This document shows, piece by piece, positions 9,357 through 19,523 of a stretch of 64,000 nucleotides of DNA. The notes beneath the pieces were generated by a model. The model was not told where the DNA came from. It worked only from the letters and a program-made list of their open reading frames with translations, and did not search any database. The stretch comes from CAWFPR01 sp963817635 (lineage in GTDB: Bacteria > Acidobacteriota > Vicinamibacteria > Vicinamibacterales > 2-12-FULL-66-21): contig CAWFPR010000028.1 of assembly GCA_963817635.1 (NCBI GenBank), forward strand, positions 310,001 through 374,000. The letters are read 5' to 3'. How positions within the stretch are numbered: position 1 is the stretch's first letter; every line of letters starts with the position of its first letter. Made by a program: the position numbers and the translations under genes.

Positions 9357-12005
9357 TCAATCCTGACGGAGCGCCGTGACCGGGTTGATGCGCAGCGCGC
9401 GCATGGCGGGCACGAGATGCGCCGCGGTGGCCACCACGGCCATCGTCGCCGCGGCCGTTGCGAACGTGAGCGGATCGGTCGCGCTGATGTCGAAGAGCAG
9501 CGTCCCGAGAGCGCGCGTCGCGAGCAGAGCAGCGACGGCGCCGATCACCAGACCGGCCAGGACCGTGGCCAGGCCGCTGCCGAGCACCAGCCGCAAAACG
9601 TCGGCGGGCCTGGCGCCAAGCGCGATGCGGACGCCCAGTTCGCGCGTGCGCTGCGCCACGAGGTAGGCGACGACCCCGTAGAGGCCGACCGCGGCGAGCA
9701 CCAGCGAGACTATCGCGAACGCTCCGAGCAGTTCCATGACGAACCGGCGATCGGCCACCGCCTTCGAGACGAGATCGGACATCGTGGCGACGCCGAAGAT
9801 CGGCACGGCCGGATCGATCCGGTGCAGCACGTCCCGAATCTGCGGGGCGAGCGCGGCCGGCTCGCTCGTTACGGAACGGACCGTGAGCACCAGGAAGGAG
9901 TCGGTCATCTGGGCCTGCGGCATGTACATCTGCAGCGTCGGCGCGGCCGCCAGGTCTGCGTGATGGACATCGCCCGCCACGCCGACGACCGTCCGCCACG
10001 GTCCGTCGGTGGCCGATCCAATCCGAACGCGCTGACCGATCGGATCCTGCCCGGGCCAGACCCAGCGGGCGGTGCTTTCGGCCACGACGACCACCGGCAG
10101 GCTGCCGGCGCGGTCGGCATCCGTAATGAGCCGCCCGCGCTCGAGAGGGATCCCCATCACGCGAAAGTACCCGGGAGTCACCGAGTAGCGTTCGACCGCC
10201 GGATCCTCTTCGGGGTTCAGCGGCACACGGCCCTCCACATGGAAGCCCCAGCGATCGCCGTTTCCGCCGAGCGGAATTTGTCCCGCAATCGCCGCAGCCT
10301 CGACGCCTGGCAGCGCCTGGACCTGGCGGACGACGCGATCGATGACGTCGAGGACGGCCGCGTCCTCCCGATAGGCGCGCCCGAGGAGCGAGAAGTTCAT
10401 CGTCAGCACGCCGTCGGCCCGAAATCCCGGATCGACGAGCATCAGCCGCTCCACACTCTTCAGCATCAGCGCCGCGCCGCTGAGCAGAATCAGCGCGAGC
10501 GCCAAATCCGCGACAACAAGCAACCGCTGGGCGCGGCCGGCGCCCCCGACGCTCGTCCGTGAGTCCAGCGCCAGGGTGGCCTGCAGGCCGTGGCGCGCTG
10601 ACTTGAGCGCCGGGAGAATCCCGAACAGGGCGCCGGTACCGAGCGCGAGGACGAACGCAAATGTCAGGACCGCGCCGTCGATTGTGGCGTGCGCGAGCCG
10701 CGGGATCGTGACCGGCGCAAGCTGCGGCACGACCGACAGCGCAGCGGCCGCGCAGCCTACCCCGAGCAGTCCGCCGGCAAGGCTGAGCATCAGGCTTTCG
10801 GTCAGTAGTTGTCGCACGAGCCGCCGCCGGCCCGCGCCGAGCGCGCTGCGTACCGCCATCTCTCTCGCGCGCGTCGTCGCTCGCGCCAGCAGCAGGTTCG
10901 CGACGTTCGCGCACGCGATGAGCAGCACGAAGCCGACGGCCGCGAGGAGGACGAGCAGGAGGCGCCGGACCGGACCGGACAGCATCTCCTGCAACGGCGT
11001 CACCGCCACGTCGCTATTGTCGTACTCCGTCGGGTACGCCGAGGCCAGCTGGCTGCGGATCGCCCGGAGATCCGCGTGTGCCTGTTCGGGTGTGACGCCC
11101 GCCTTGATCCTGCCGATGGCCCTGAGGTGCTGGCAGGTCCGGCATGCGTACGGAAGCGTGGCGTCGTAGCCGAGCGGCGCCCACAGATCCGCGGGCTGAT
11201 ACATCACCGTCGACACGAGCGGCTCGAACGAGGCGGGCATCACGCCCGCGATCCGATAGGTCTCGTCGTTCATGGTCACCGTCTGGCCGACGATGGAAGG
11301 GTCGGCGCTGAAGCGCCGTCGCCAGAGGCGATCGCTCAGCACGACAACGCGCCACTGATCCGGCCGATCTTCATCGGCCTTGAACCCGGTGCCGAGCGAG
11401 GGATGGACGCCGAGCACGTCGAAGAACGTCCAGCTGACGCGCATGGCGGAGAGGCGCTCGGCTTCCCCGCCGGAGACTAGCGTCGGCGTCCAGAGGCGGA
11501 CCGCCGCCATCGCGTCGAAGGTCGTGGCACGGTCGCGGTAGTCCTGATAGGTGAGATATCCCAGCGTGCCGGGCCGCCCCGCCCGATCGGCCTCGCCGAG
11601 CACGACAGACGCCCGCTCTCCGGATACGGGAGGGGCCGGAGCAGCACGGCGTTGACGATGCTGAAGATGGCGACGTTGGCGCCGATGCCGAGCGCGAGCG
11701 TCACGAGCGCCGCGATCGTGAAGCCCGGTGTCCGGAGGAGCGTCCGCGCGCCGTATCGCAGGTCCTGGAACAGCGTGTCGAGGAACGGCAGACCCTGTTG
11801 CTCCCGGAAAGCCTCGGCGATCTGTGCGCGGCCGCCGACCCGGAGGCGCGCCTCGCGCCGGGCTTCGTCGGGGCCGGCGCCGCCGCGGCGGAGCTGCTCC
11901 TCGAGCATCTCGGTGTGAAAGCTCAGTTCAACGTCGAAGGTCGCGGTCGTCGCGGCGCGTGAACATCCCGGCCGTCCGGGCCAGCCACTCCCGGAGCCCG
12001 CTCAT
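9357..12005 (-). CDS. ADOP-type ABC transporter permease, upstream copy (frame broken twice)
   Basis: This permease of about 883 codons has the prefix, MacB core, FtsX, MacB core, FtsX order. TM1 is [21 protein letters not shown], the mid bundle contains [21 protein letters not shown], and the end is [15 protein letters not shown]. The start at 12005 ([13 protein letters not shown]) overlaps the PadR stop by ATGA. One-base corrections are needed near 11938, between RRDDRDL and [14 protein letters not shown], and near 11605. The rest is open over 748 codons. It is cotranscribed with PadR and a second ADOP permease. It is probably a membrane protein of the macrolide-export fold; cargo and ATPase partner cannot be told from sequence. 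Confidence 0.9.
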
Positions 12006-12346
12006 CGCGTCGTCCCCGGTTCGAGGAGTCTGCCCATGACGGCCACGATCCGTCCCCAGTCCTCGGCTTCGCGGACGGCCTGTTTGCGTCCCGAACGCGT
12101 GAGACTGTAGAACCTGGCGCGGCGGTTGTTCTCAGACACGCCCCACCGGCCGGTGATCCAGCCCTTCTGTTCGAGGCGCAGGAGGGCGGGATAGAGCGTG
12201 CCCTGGTTGAGCTGGAGCAGGTTCTCGGACACCTGCTGGATGCGCTGCGCGATGCCGTATCCGTGCATGCTGCCGAGCGTTTCCAGCGTTTTGAGGACCA
12301 TGAGATCGAGGGTCCCCTGGAGCACGTCCGACCTGGGTTCGGTCAC
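12002..12346 (-). CDS. PadR family transcriptional regulator
   Basis: This 114-residue winged-helix repressor has the PadR pattern VLQGTLDLMVLKTLETLGSMHGYGIAQRI, then NQGTLYPALLRLEQKGWI and RRARFYSLTRSGRKQ. I choose the GTG at 12346 because AGGAGG lies six bases upstream and the protein then begins at the conserved position; an upstream ATG at 12412 would add a non-conserved extension. The stop overlaps the ADOP start (ATGA). In the family these proteins repress adjacent transporter genes and release DNA on binding small aromatic or drug-like molecules. That role here is inferred from position. Confidence 0.9.
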   Translation of the reverse strand: MTEPRSDVLQGTLDLMVLKTLETLGSMHGYGIAQRIQQVSENLLQLNQGTLYPALLRLEQKGWITGRWGVSENNRRARFYSLTRSGRKQAVREAEDWGRIVAVMGRLLEPGTTR

Positions 12347-12366
12347 GCAAGCCTCCTGTTGGCAAT

Positions 12367-12384
12367 CAACATGTGCTCCTGTTG
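12367..12384. promoter_or_regulatory. possible PadR operator
   Basis: CAACA-N8-TGTTG (12367-12371 and 12380-12384) lies 21 bases before the padR start. The spacing resembles the 8-base gap of many PadR sites. The half sites are short, so this could be chance. Confidence 0.3.
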
Positions 12385-12475
12385 GACGGCCACAGGAGAG
12401 GAAAGGTTGCACATCGGGCGCGGCCGAGCCCGTTCGTGGTCAAATAGCGGCGTTCGTCACACGAAAGGAGTGGGG

Positions 12476-12676
12476 ATGCGGTGGCTGGGTCTGGTGGCGA
12501 TCGCGGTCGCAGGCGGAGGAACGGCGTCGGCGCAGCCAGGGGCGGCGGCCACCTTCACGGTCGGGACCGAAACCGCGGGGCGCGGACAGAAGGCGTTCGG
12601 AAGCATCGAGGTCCGCAGGGGGGCCGATGCACCGTCGAGCATCCCCGTGGCCAACATCGGAGTCCCCGCGCGATGA
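12476..12676 (+). pseudogene. truncated aspartoacylase/AstE-type protein, N-terminal remnant
   Basis: The 66-residue frame starts at ATG 12476 behind AGGAG. It has a signal peptide (LGLVAIAVAGGGTASAQ), then FTVGTETAGRGQKAFGSIEV and SSIPVANI. This is the opening of periplasmic succinylglutamate desuccinylase/aspartoacylase-like proteins, which normally run past 300 residues with a zinc HxxE site. Nothing after residue ~60 follows that family. The stop overlaps the ATG of the HAD gene, so the rest was deleted or replaced. It may be translated only as a leader for the HAD gene. The family assignment is from remembered motif similarity. Confidence 0.5.
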
Positions 12677-13374
12677 GCCCGCGTCTGAAATCCGTGTTTC
12701 TCGACGCCGGAGGCGTTCTGGTATTTCCGAACTGGTTTCGCGTCAGCGCGGCGCTGGCGGCGCACGGGGTTCACGTCGCGCCGGATGCGCTCGCCGGAGC
12801 CGAACCGTTTGCCAAGCGCCGGCTCGACGACACCCGGACGATCCAGGTGACCAACGACGCGGGGCGGGGCTGGCTGTACTTCAACCTGATCCTCGAGGAG
12901 CTGGGCATCGAGCGGTCCGCGGCGACCGACGCGGCGCTGGCCGAGCTGCACGCATACCACGAGGCGTCGAATCTCTGGGAACTCGTGCCAGACGTCGTGC
13001 TCCCGGCCCTTTCGGCGTTGCGCGATCGTGGTCTTCGCCTCACCGTCGTGTCGAACGCGAACGGACGGCTGGCGGCGCTCCTCGAACGCGTGCGTCTCGC
13101 GTCGTCGTTCGACTGCATACTCGATTCGCACGACGAGGGCGTCGAGAAGCCGGACCCGCGCATTTTCGAGATTGCGCTCGAGCGCAGCGGCGCGTCGCGC
13201 GACTCGACGATTCATGTCGGAGACCTGTACCAGGTGGACGTGCTGGGTGCGCGGGCGGCGGGGCTGCGCGGCGTGCTGTTCGATCAGCAGGGCCTCTACG
13301 AGGACGCGGACTGTCCGCGTGTGCGGTCCCTCGCGGACCTGGCGGACCAGGTCGCGCGAGGGTGCTTCGATTGA
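12673..13374 (+). CDS. HAD-superfamily hydrolase
   Basis: This 233-residue HAD-IA phosphatase-like enzyme has motif I FLDAGGVL near residue 8; the second Asp is replaced by Gly, as in the HDHD3/REG-2-like group. A helical cap spans ~20-90. Motif II is VVSNANGR, motif III is the Lys in GVEKPDPRIFEIAL, and motif IV is HVGDLYQVDVLGA. It would act on a small phosphorylated or halogenated substrate in the cytoplasm; substrate unknown. It overlaps the upstream remnant by four bases and converges on the cytochrome gene with 3 bases between. Confidence 0.85.
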   Translation: MSPRLKSVFLDAGGVLVFPNWFRVSAALAAHGVHVAPDALAGAEPFAKRRLDDTRTIQVTNDAGRGWLYFNLILEELGIERSAATDAALAELHAYHEASNLWELVPDVVLPALSALRDRGLRLTVVSNANGRLAALLERVRLASSFDCILDSHDEGVEKPDPRIFEIALERSGASRDSTIHVGDLYQVDVLGARAAGLRGVLFDQQGLYEDADCPRVRSLADLADQVARGCFD

Positions 13375-13377
13375 GCT

Positions 13378-14575
13378 TCAGTGGCCGGCGCCGGCCGGCT
13401 TGGCGAATCTCGCGTCGGCGACCGGGACATTGATCTTCACGTCCGAGAACTTCGCCGTTGTCACCGAGTCCCACGTCGCGCGGCGAATCTGGAACGGCAC
13501 CTTCACGCCATTGACCGCCCGGTAGTCGGTGTAGTCAATCTGTTCGGGCAGGATGCCGAAGGCGGTGCGCGTCGACACCACGCGGCGGGCGAGGAGCCCC
13601 GACTGCCGGTCGAAGTAGAACTGCTCAGCGACCTGCGGCGAGCTTCGGCCGTTGACGATGATCATGGGGCGGCCCTCGAGGGTCGTGTACCGCGCCGGCG
13701 TCAGGTTCTGGTAGCGGTCCTTCAACTGGAGTGGCAGCAGCAGGTCCGAGAGCCGGCGGACGTCCAGCACCTCGAGGGCGTTCTTGACGACCCACGTGTT
13801 GCCGCCGTTCTGGGCCCATTCGGTCGTGCCGTCAGTGGCCAGGGTACTCGGCTCGGGCTTGCTGTCGATCGACTGGCGCACCATGCCGGGCGCTTTTTCC
13901 TCGACGACGATGGGCGAGGCCTGACCGGCGCGGTCGGTCACGGTCCCGCGCATCACGCGGGAGGTGACTTTCTCGAACGCCGCCCGTCCGCCGAGCGCCT
14001 GGACGTAGGCGTCGAGCGCCTGGTCGATTGTCTCGGTCGGGCGCGGAGGGCGTCCGCCGCGCCCGGCCTCGGCGGGCGGCATGCTGGCGCGGGCGTGCTG
14101 AGCCTCGGCGCGTGCCGCGGCGGCGGCGATTTGATCGACCGTCAGTTCCGCAGCGACGGGTGGCACGCGGTCAGGCTCGTTCCGGCCGTGATGGCACGAT
14201 GCGCAGGTGACGGTGGGCTTTCCGTCGAAGTTCTGCTCGTTGATCGTGTTCATCATCTGCATCATCGTGCGCGCCGTCTGCTTGGCCTTCTTGTCGTGCT
14301 TTCCATAGGCCAGTCGCCCTTTTCGCTGGTGACGTGGCAGAAGTCGCAGTGCACGCCGAGCGAGGCCGCCATGAACCGCATGACGCCGTCGAGGTCGTCG
14401 GCGGGCAGGTCCTTGAGAACCTGGATGTTCATGTACTTCTGGGGGGCGAGCGGGCCGGTGGCGTCGACGCCTGCTGGCCTTGAGCCGGCGGTTGCTGGGC
14501 CATCGTGCGCACATTGAGCGCCACGACGAGTGCCCCGGCGGCCAGAATGGTCAGCGCCCGGAAGCTGATTCGCAT
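13378..14575 (-). CDS. periplasmic diheme c-type cytochrome, reaction-centre-cytochrome-like (frame broken twice)
   Basis: The start at ATG 14575 gives a signal peptide (FRALTILAAGALVVAL), then KYMNIQVLKDLPADDLDGVMRF, heme motif CDFCH, a linker, and a second heme motif CASCH. The last ~250 residues have no heme. They form a DALDAYVQALGG... domain with repeated beta sequence like outer-membrane lipoprotein-sorting folds (EGRPMIIVNGR, VKVPFQIRRATWDSV). Heme-bearing and C-terminal parts are joined only after one-base corrections near 14455 and 14315. The fusion is common in Acidobacteriota annotated as photosynthetic reaction centre cytochrome c subunit, although these organisms are mostly not phototrophs. 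Its electron partner is unknown. Confidence 0.82.
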
Positions 14576-14717
14576 TGAGCCTGTCTCCATGGTTTGATGA
14601 GCCCCCGCGGCACCGCCGGCGAGGTGAGTGATAATACTGCCGACCGGGCCGCAGCGCTTACCGGCTCCGCCGGGCTTCGGGGCGAAGATGGGGCGGAGCT
14701 AGGTCGGAGCTGCCCCC

Positions 14718-14790
14718 GGAGCTTCAACCCAGCTCAGACCGGTGTCGAAGCCAGGTCGAAGCTGGGTTGAAGCTGGGTTGAAGCTCAGCT
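14718..14790. repeat. 11-bp tandem repeat array (GGTCGAAGCTG type)
   Basis: At least four consecutive 11-bp units of the form GGTYGAAGCYG/A lie between the cytochrome promoter side and the 3' end of glnS, with degenerate flanking units. The units are the reverse complement of those in the larger arrays at 27749-28050. The glnS stop codon falls inside the array. The rest of the gap 14576-14717 shows no gene. Confidence 0.75.
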
Positions 14791-16484
14791 GCGATGCTCG
14801 GTCCGGGCCCAGGTGTCCTTCAGGGTGACGGTCCGGTTGAACACCAGATGGCCGTGGGCGGAATCGGGATCGACGCAAAAATACCCCAGCCGCTCGAACT
14901 GATAGCAGCTCCCGGCTCTGGCGGCCGCCACGCTCGGCTCGACTTTCGCCCGAGGCAGGACGTTGAGCGATTCGGGGTTCAAGTCCGCCTTGAAATCGCC
15001 CGCCGCGTCCGGATTTTCGCTGTTGAACAACCGATCGTACAGCCGGACCTCCACGTCCAGCGCGGTCGCGCCGACACCCAGTGAAGCGTGGCCTTCACCT
15101 TCCTGCCGTCGGCGGCATCTCCCCCGCGCGTGGCGGGATCGTACGTGCACCGGATTAGACTGATCTCCCCCGTCGCCGCGTCCTTCTCGACGCTCGTGCA
15201 CGTGACAAAGTAGGCGCCCCGCAGACGCACTTCGCGGCCTGGCGCCATGCGGAAGAACTTCTTCGGCGGGTCCTCGCGGAAATCGTCGCGCTCGATGAAC
15301 AAATCCCGCGAAAAGGGCACCCGGCGCGTACCGGCCGCGGGGTCCTCCGGGTTGTTGGCGACCTCGAATTCCTCGGTGCGTCCCTCGGGGTAGTTCTCGA
15401 CGAGGAGGCGGACCGGGTTGAGCACGCCCATATCCGCGGCGCGCGCCTGTTGAGATCTTCACGCACGGCGTGTTCGAGCAGCGCCACATCCACCGTGTTT
15501 TCCCGCTTCGCCACGCCGATGCGCTCACAGAAGGTCCGGATCGACTCCGGCGTGTACCCGCGCCGGCGCATTCCGCCAATCGTCGGCATCCGCGGGTCGT
15601 CCCATCCGGCCACGTGCCCTTCCTGCACCAGTTCGAGCAGCTTGCGCTTGCTCATGACCGTGTAGGTCAGGTTCAGACGCGCGAATTCAATCTGGCGCGG
15701 GCGGCCGGGAACCGGCAGGTTCGCAACGAGCCAGTCGTACAGTGGACGATGGTCCTCGAACTCCAGGGTGCACAGCGAATGCGTGATCAACTCGATGGCG
15801 TCCGACGGCGGGTGCGCGAAGTCGTACATCGGATAGATGCACCACGCGTCCCCGGTGCGGTGGTGATGCGCGCGCCGTATGCGATAGAGCGCCGGGTCGC
15901 GCATGTTGATATTGGGCGACGCCATGTCAATCTTCGCCCGCAGCACGTGCGCGCCATCGGGAAATTCGCCCGCGCGCATCCGCACGAACATGTCCAGATT
16001 GTCTTCGATGCTCCGCGCCCGATACGGACTGTCCTTGCCCGGCTCGCTCAACGTCCCGCGATAGTCGCGCATCTCGTCGGCCGACAGGCTGTCGACATAG
16101 GCCTTCCCGGCTTTGATGAGATGGACGGCGTACCCGTACAGCTTTTCGAAATAATCGGAGGCATACAGCGGCTCGCCGTGCCATCGGAACCCGAGCCAGC
16201 GGACGTCTTCCTGGATGGAATCAACGTACTCCACGTCCTTTTTCTCGGGATTCGTGTCGTCGAAGCGGAGATTGCACGTCCCGTCGAACTCGGCCGCGAT
16301 GCCGAAGTTCAGGCAATCGACTTCGCATGACCGATGTGCAGGTAGCCGTTCGGCTCAGGCGGGAACCGCGTCGCGACGCGTCCCCCTCCTTTCCCCGCGG
16401 CCCGGTCCTCGGCCACGATGGTCCGGATGAAGTCGAGGGCCGGCTCGCCGTCGCGAGCCCCGTGCCTTTCGTGGTGTCAGCCAT
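14785..16484 (-). CDS. glnS: glutaminyl-tRNA synthetase (frame broken at four points)
   Basis: This class I synthetase charges tRNA(Gln) in translation. The span of ~566 codons matches the usual 550-570. The catalytic domain carries the HIGH-type signature ([15 protein letters not shown]) and the second class I motif [11 protein letters not shown]. The anticodon-binding barrels are recognisable in [22 protein letters not shown] and [10 protein letters not shown]. The start MADTTKGTG at 16484 follows a short purine-rich site. One-base corrections are needed near 16445, 16318, 15430 and 15070. An essential enzyme with four breaks is strong evidence for indel error, unless another glnS or a GatCAB route exists elsewhere. 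Confidence 0.9.
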
Positions 16485-16518
16485 AAGGTAAACCTGCATT
16501 ATACCGGGCGGGGACGAG

Positions 16519-16611
16519 GGAAAAGGTAGATGGCAAAAGGTAGAAGGTAAAAGGCAAGGGCAACGGGTAGAGGGCAAGGGGGAAATGGGAAATGGCGAAT
16601 GGGGAATGGCA
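16519..16611. repeat. 7-bp degenerate tandem repeats
   Basis: Purine-rich heptads such as AAGGTAG, AAGGTAA, AAGGCAA and then AATGGGA, AATGGCG, AATGGGG, AATGGCA run without a gap. They are the reverse complement of the TNCCATT heptads at 20380-20421 and 38858-38890. The start codon of the next gene lies inside the array. Confidence 0.75.
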
Positions 16612-17146
16612 AGACGAGGCAGTCAGGCGGCGACGAACCTGGCAGGCGATCGGGATTCTCGTGGCGATCGGCATGCTCGTGGGCTGCCGCGCGGCGCAGG
16701 CAGCTCAGACGTCGAACGCCGGCGTGCTGGTCAATCTCCTCACCGAGGTGCGCGGCCTTCGCGCGGCAATGGAGCAGATGGCGTCGGCGGGACCCCGAAT
16801 CCAGCTCGCCACCGCGCGCCTGCAGCTCCAGGAACAGCGCATCAACTCGCTCGCGCGGCGCGTCGACGACGTGCGGGCCAGCATCCGGAACCGCCAGGAC
16901 GAGGCCACCCAGCTCACCAGGCGCTACCAGCAGCTCGAGTCCGCCGCGGCCCAGTCGCCGAACCGCGATCAGGTCGATCTCGAATTGAAGGCGATCCGGG
17001 CGGCGGTCAGCCAGGCACAATCCGATGTGCAGCGGCTCCAGGGCGAAGACGCGGACCTCAGTCAACAGATAGCCATCGAGCAGGGCCGCTGGACCGACAT
17101 CAACCAGCGCCTCGAGGAACTCGATCGCGCGCTCACGAGGAAGTAG
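16592..17146 (+). CDS. coiled-coil lipoprotein, unknown function
   Basis: This 184-residue protein has a basic N-terminus, one hydrophobic segment and a lipobox-like GMLVGC near residue 32. Almost the whole remainder is amphipathic helix with heptad spacing (LQLQEQRINSLARRVDDV, then ELKAIRAAVSQAQSDVQRL). It probably anchors in a membrane and extends as a coiled coil into the periplasm. The first codons come from the heptad DNA repeat (MANGEW), so the annotated start may be an accident and translation may begin further in. No enzymatic motif is visible. The gene is followed 61 bases later by the DUF5916 gene. Confidence 0.7.
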   Translation: MANGEWQDEAVRRRRTWQAIGILVAIGMLVGCRAAQAAQTSNAGVLVNLLTEVRGLRAAMEQMASAGPRIQLATARLQLQEQRINSLARRVDDVRASIRNRQDEATQLTRRYQQLESAAAQSPNRDQVDLELKAIRAAVSQAQSDVQRLQGEDADLSQQIAIEQGRWTDINQRLEELDRALTRK

Positions 17147-17207
17147 TCATTGAGCCAGCGATGAAAGCGCGGCGTCCGGCACCAGAGAAGGTTGATAGAA
17201 TTCCAAG

Positions 17208-19523
17208 GTGCTCCCGCTCATCCTGACGTGTCTTCTGCAAACGACCGCTCCCGGTGTCGCGAGTCATCCCCAGGGCGCGCCCGACGCCATCTCGTCACAG
17301 CGCGCCATCGTCGAGGGCCGCGGCGGGCCGACCGTGACCATTCCGCGTATCGAAGCGTCGGTGGACATCGACGGACTACTGGACGAGGCACCGTGGCAAC
17401 AGGCCGCGCGTCTCGGCGGGTTCTGGCAGTACCAGCCGTCGGACGGCCGGCCGGCTGAAGAGCAAACCGAGGTGCGCGTCTGGTATTCGCCCGAGGCGAT
17501 CTATTTCGGCATCATCGCCCACGATACGAGCCCGTCGACGATCCGCGCCTCGTCGGCTGATCGCGACAACCTCGATCGGGAAGACTACGTCACGATCTAC
17601 CTCGACACCTTCAACGACCGCCGGCGCGCGTTCTTCTTCGCCGTCAATCCGCTCGGCGCCCAGCAGGACGGCGTGCAGAACGAGGGGCAATTCAACCCGG
17701 GGAGCACCACCGGAGGCACGCTCGACAAGAATCCCGACTATCGCTACGACTCGAAGGGACGCCTGGCGCCCGACGGTTATGTGGTCGAGGTGCGGATCCC
17801 GTTCAAGAGCCTGCGCTATCCGGGCAACGGCCCGCAGACGTGGGGGTTGAACATCAGGCGCAAGGTGCAACGGACCGGCTACGAGGATACGTGGACCGAT
17901 GCGCGCCGGGTGTCGAGTTTCCTGGCCCAGGCGGGCGCGATCGACGGGCTGCACGACCTGAAACGCGGCGTGGTCACCGACGTCCAGCCGTTCGTGACCG
18001 CGAGCAACAACGGCACGCGCACCGCGAGCGGCGCGTTCGAGCGCGCGCCGTCGGATTACAACGCCGGAGCCAACCTGCGCTTCGGCCTGACGAACCTCTC
18101 GGTCGATGCGACCGTGAATCCGGACTTCAGCCAGGTGGAGTCGGACGCCGGGCTCGTCACCATCAACCAGCGATTCTCGCTCTTCTTCCCCGAGAAGCGG
18201 CCCTTCTTTCTCGAAGGCATCGAGCTGTTCGCCACGCCCAACCAGCTGGTCTACACGCGCCAGATCGTCGACCCGATCGCCGGCGGAAAGCTCACCGGCA
18301 AGTTCGGCCCGTATGGCGTCGCCTACATGACGGCGGTGGACGACACCGGCGTCGATCATGCGCTCTTCAACGTGGCGCGCCTGCGGCGCGACTTCGGGCG
18401 CAACTCGGTAGCCGGCGTGACGCTCACCGACCGGACCGAGAACGGCTCGTTCAACCGGGTCGTCGCCGCCGACGCGCGGATCGTGTTCAAGCGCCTGTAC
18501 TACGTGCTGGGGCAGATGGGCGGATCCTGGACCGGGAACGACACGACCACGAGCGCACCGGTGTGGACGCTGGAGTTCGACCGCACGGCACGGCGATGGG
18601 GTTTCAACTACAAGGTGAACGCGATCGGCGAGAATTTCCGGAGCGACGCCGGGTTCGTCCCGCGCAACGACATCGTCGAGGCGCGCTTCGCGAACCGGCT
18701 GACCTACTACGGCAAGCGCGGCGCCACGATCGAAACGGCGACAGTCTTCTTCAACCCGAACCGCATCTGGCGGTACGGGGACTTTCTCCGTGCATCGCCG
18801 ATCGAGGGGGCCGACTCGGTCAACATGAACGCGACGCTGCGCAAGGGCTGGCAGGCCAGCACGAGCCTGCGCCGCGAGTTCTGGACGTTCGATCCGGCCG
18901 CGTACACCAGCTACACCGTCGTGCGCGGCGGCGTGCCGCTGGCGTACGATGCGCCGCGCGAGCTGAATGGAACCTACGGAGCGACGTTCTCGGTCACGAC
19001 GCCGACCTGGCAGAAGCTGAACGCACGCCTCGAGAACGCCAGGTCGCAGACGCCCATCTTTCCTGAAGCGGCCGAGGGGCACGAATCGCGCTGGACCGCG
19101 ACGGCGAGCCTGCGCCCGATCGCCTCGATCCGCGCCGACCTGTCGCTCGTGCGCTCGAGGATCAGGCGCGACCGCGACGACAGCGAGTTCGCGCAGACGA
19201 CCCTGCCGAGACTGAAGGTGGAGTATCAGCCGAGGCGATCGCTCTTCGTGCGCGTGATCGGCGAGTACCGCTCGCAGAATCAGGCGGCGCTCGTCGATGC
19301 GCACACCGGGGAACTGCTGTATCTCGGCGGCGTGCCCTCATCATCGCAACAGCAGAGAGGGCTGCGTCTCGATTGGCTCGCGTCGTACGAGCCGACGCCA
19401 GGCACCGCCGCGTATTTCGGCTACGGCAGCGCGCTCGACTCGCCCGGCGCCTTCGCGTTCAACGACCTCCGGCGGCTGAACGACGGGTTCTTCCTGAAGC
19501 TGGCGTATCAGATCAGGCGGTGA
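17208..19523 (+). CDS. DUF5916 outer-membrane protein with CBM9-like N-terminal domain
   Basis: This 771-residue secreted protein starts at GTG 17208. Residues ~45-200 form a carbohydrate-binding family 9-like beta sandwich (EASVDIDGLLDEAPWQQA, WYSPEAIYFGIIAHD, VTIYLDTFNDRRRAFFF, FKSLRYPGN). From ~215 to the end alternating beta strands with aromatic girdles (VNPDFSQVESD, RPFFLEG, FFNPNRIWRYGDF) look like a large outer-membrane barrel, ending in an aromatic/basic strand (LKLAYQIRR). The family is abundant in Acidobacteriota and Bacteroidota. Its substrate is not established; surface binding or transport is an inference. The gene is intact and converges on the agmatinase gene with an 11-base overlap. 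Confidence 0.88.
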   Translation: MLPLILTCLLQTTAPGVASHPQGAPDAISSQRAIVEGRGGPTVTIPRIEASVDIDGLLDEAPWQQAARLGGFWQYQPSDGRPAEEQTEVRVWYSPEAIYFGIIAHDTSPSTIRASSADRDNLDREDYVTIYLDTFNDRRRAFFFAVNPLGAQQDGVQNEGQFNPGSTTGGTLDKNPDYRYDSKGRLAPDGYVVEVRIPFKSLRYPGNGPQTWGLNIRRKVQRTGYEDTWTDARRVSSFLAQAGAIDGLHDLKRGVVTDVQPFVTASNNGTRTASGAFERAPSDYNAGANLRFGLTNLSVDATVNPDFSQVESDAGLVTINQRFSLFFPEKRPFFLEGIELFATPNQLVYTRQIVDPIAGGKLTGKFGPYGVAYMTAVDDTGVDHALFNVARLRRDFGRNSVAGVTLTDRTENGSFNRVVAADARIVFKRLYYVLGQMGGSWTGNDTTTSAPVWTLEFDRTARRWGFNYKVNAIGENFRSDAGFVPRNDIVEARFANRLTYYGKRGATIETATVFFNPNRIWRYGDFLRASPIEGADSVNMNATLRKGWQASTSLRREFWTFDPAAYTSYTVVRGGVPLAYDAPRELNGTYGATFSVTTPTWQKLNARLENARSQTPIFPEAAEGHESRWTATASLRPIASIRADLSLVRSRIRRDRDDSEFAQTTLPRLKVEYQPRRSLFVRVIGEYRSQNQAALVDAHTGELLYLGGVPSSSQQQRGLRLDWLASYEPTPGTAAYFGYGSALDSPGAFAFNDLRRLNDGFFLKLAYQIRR

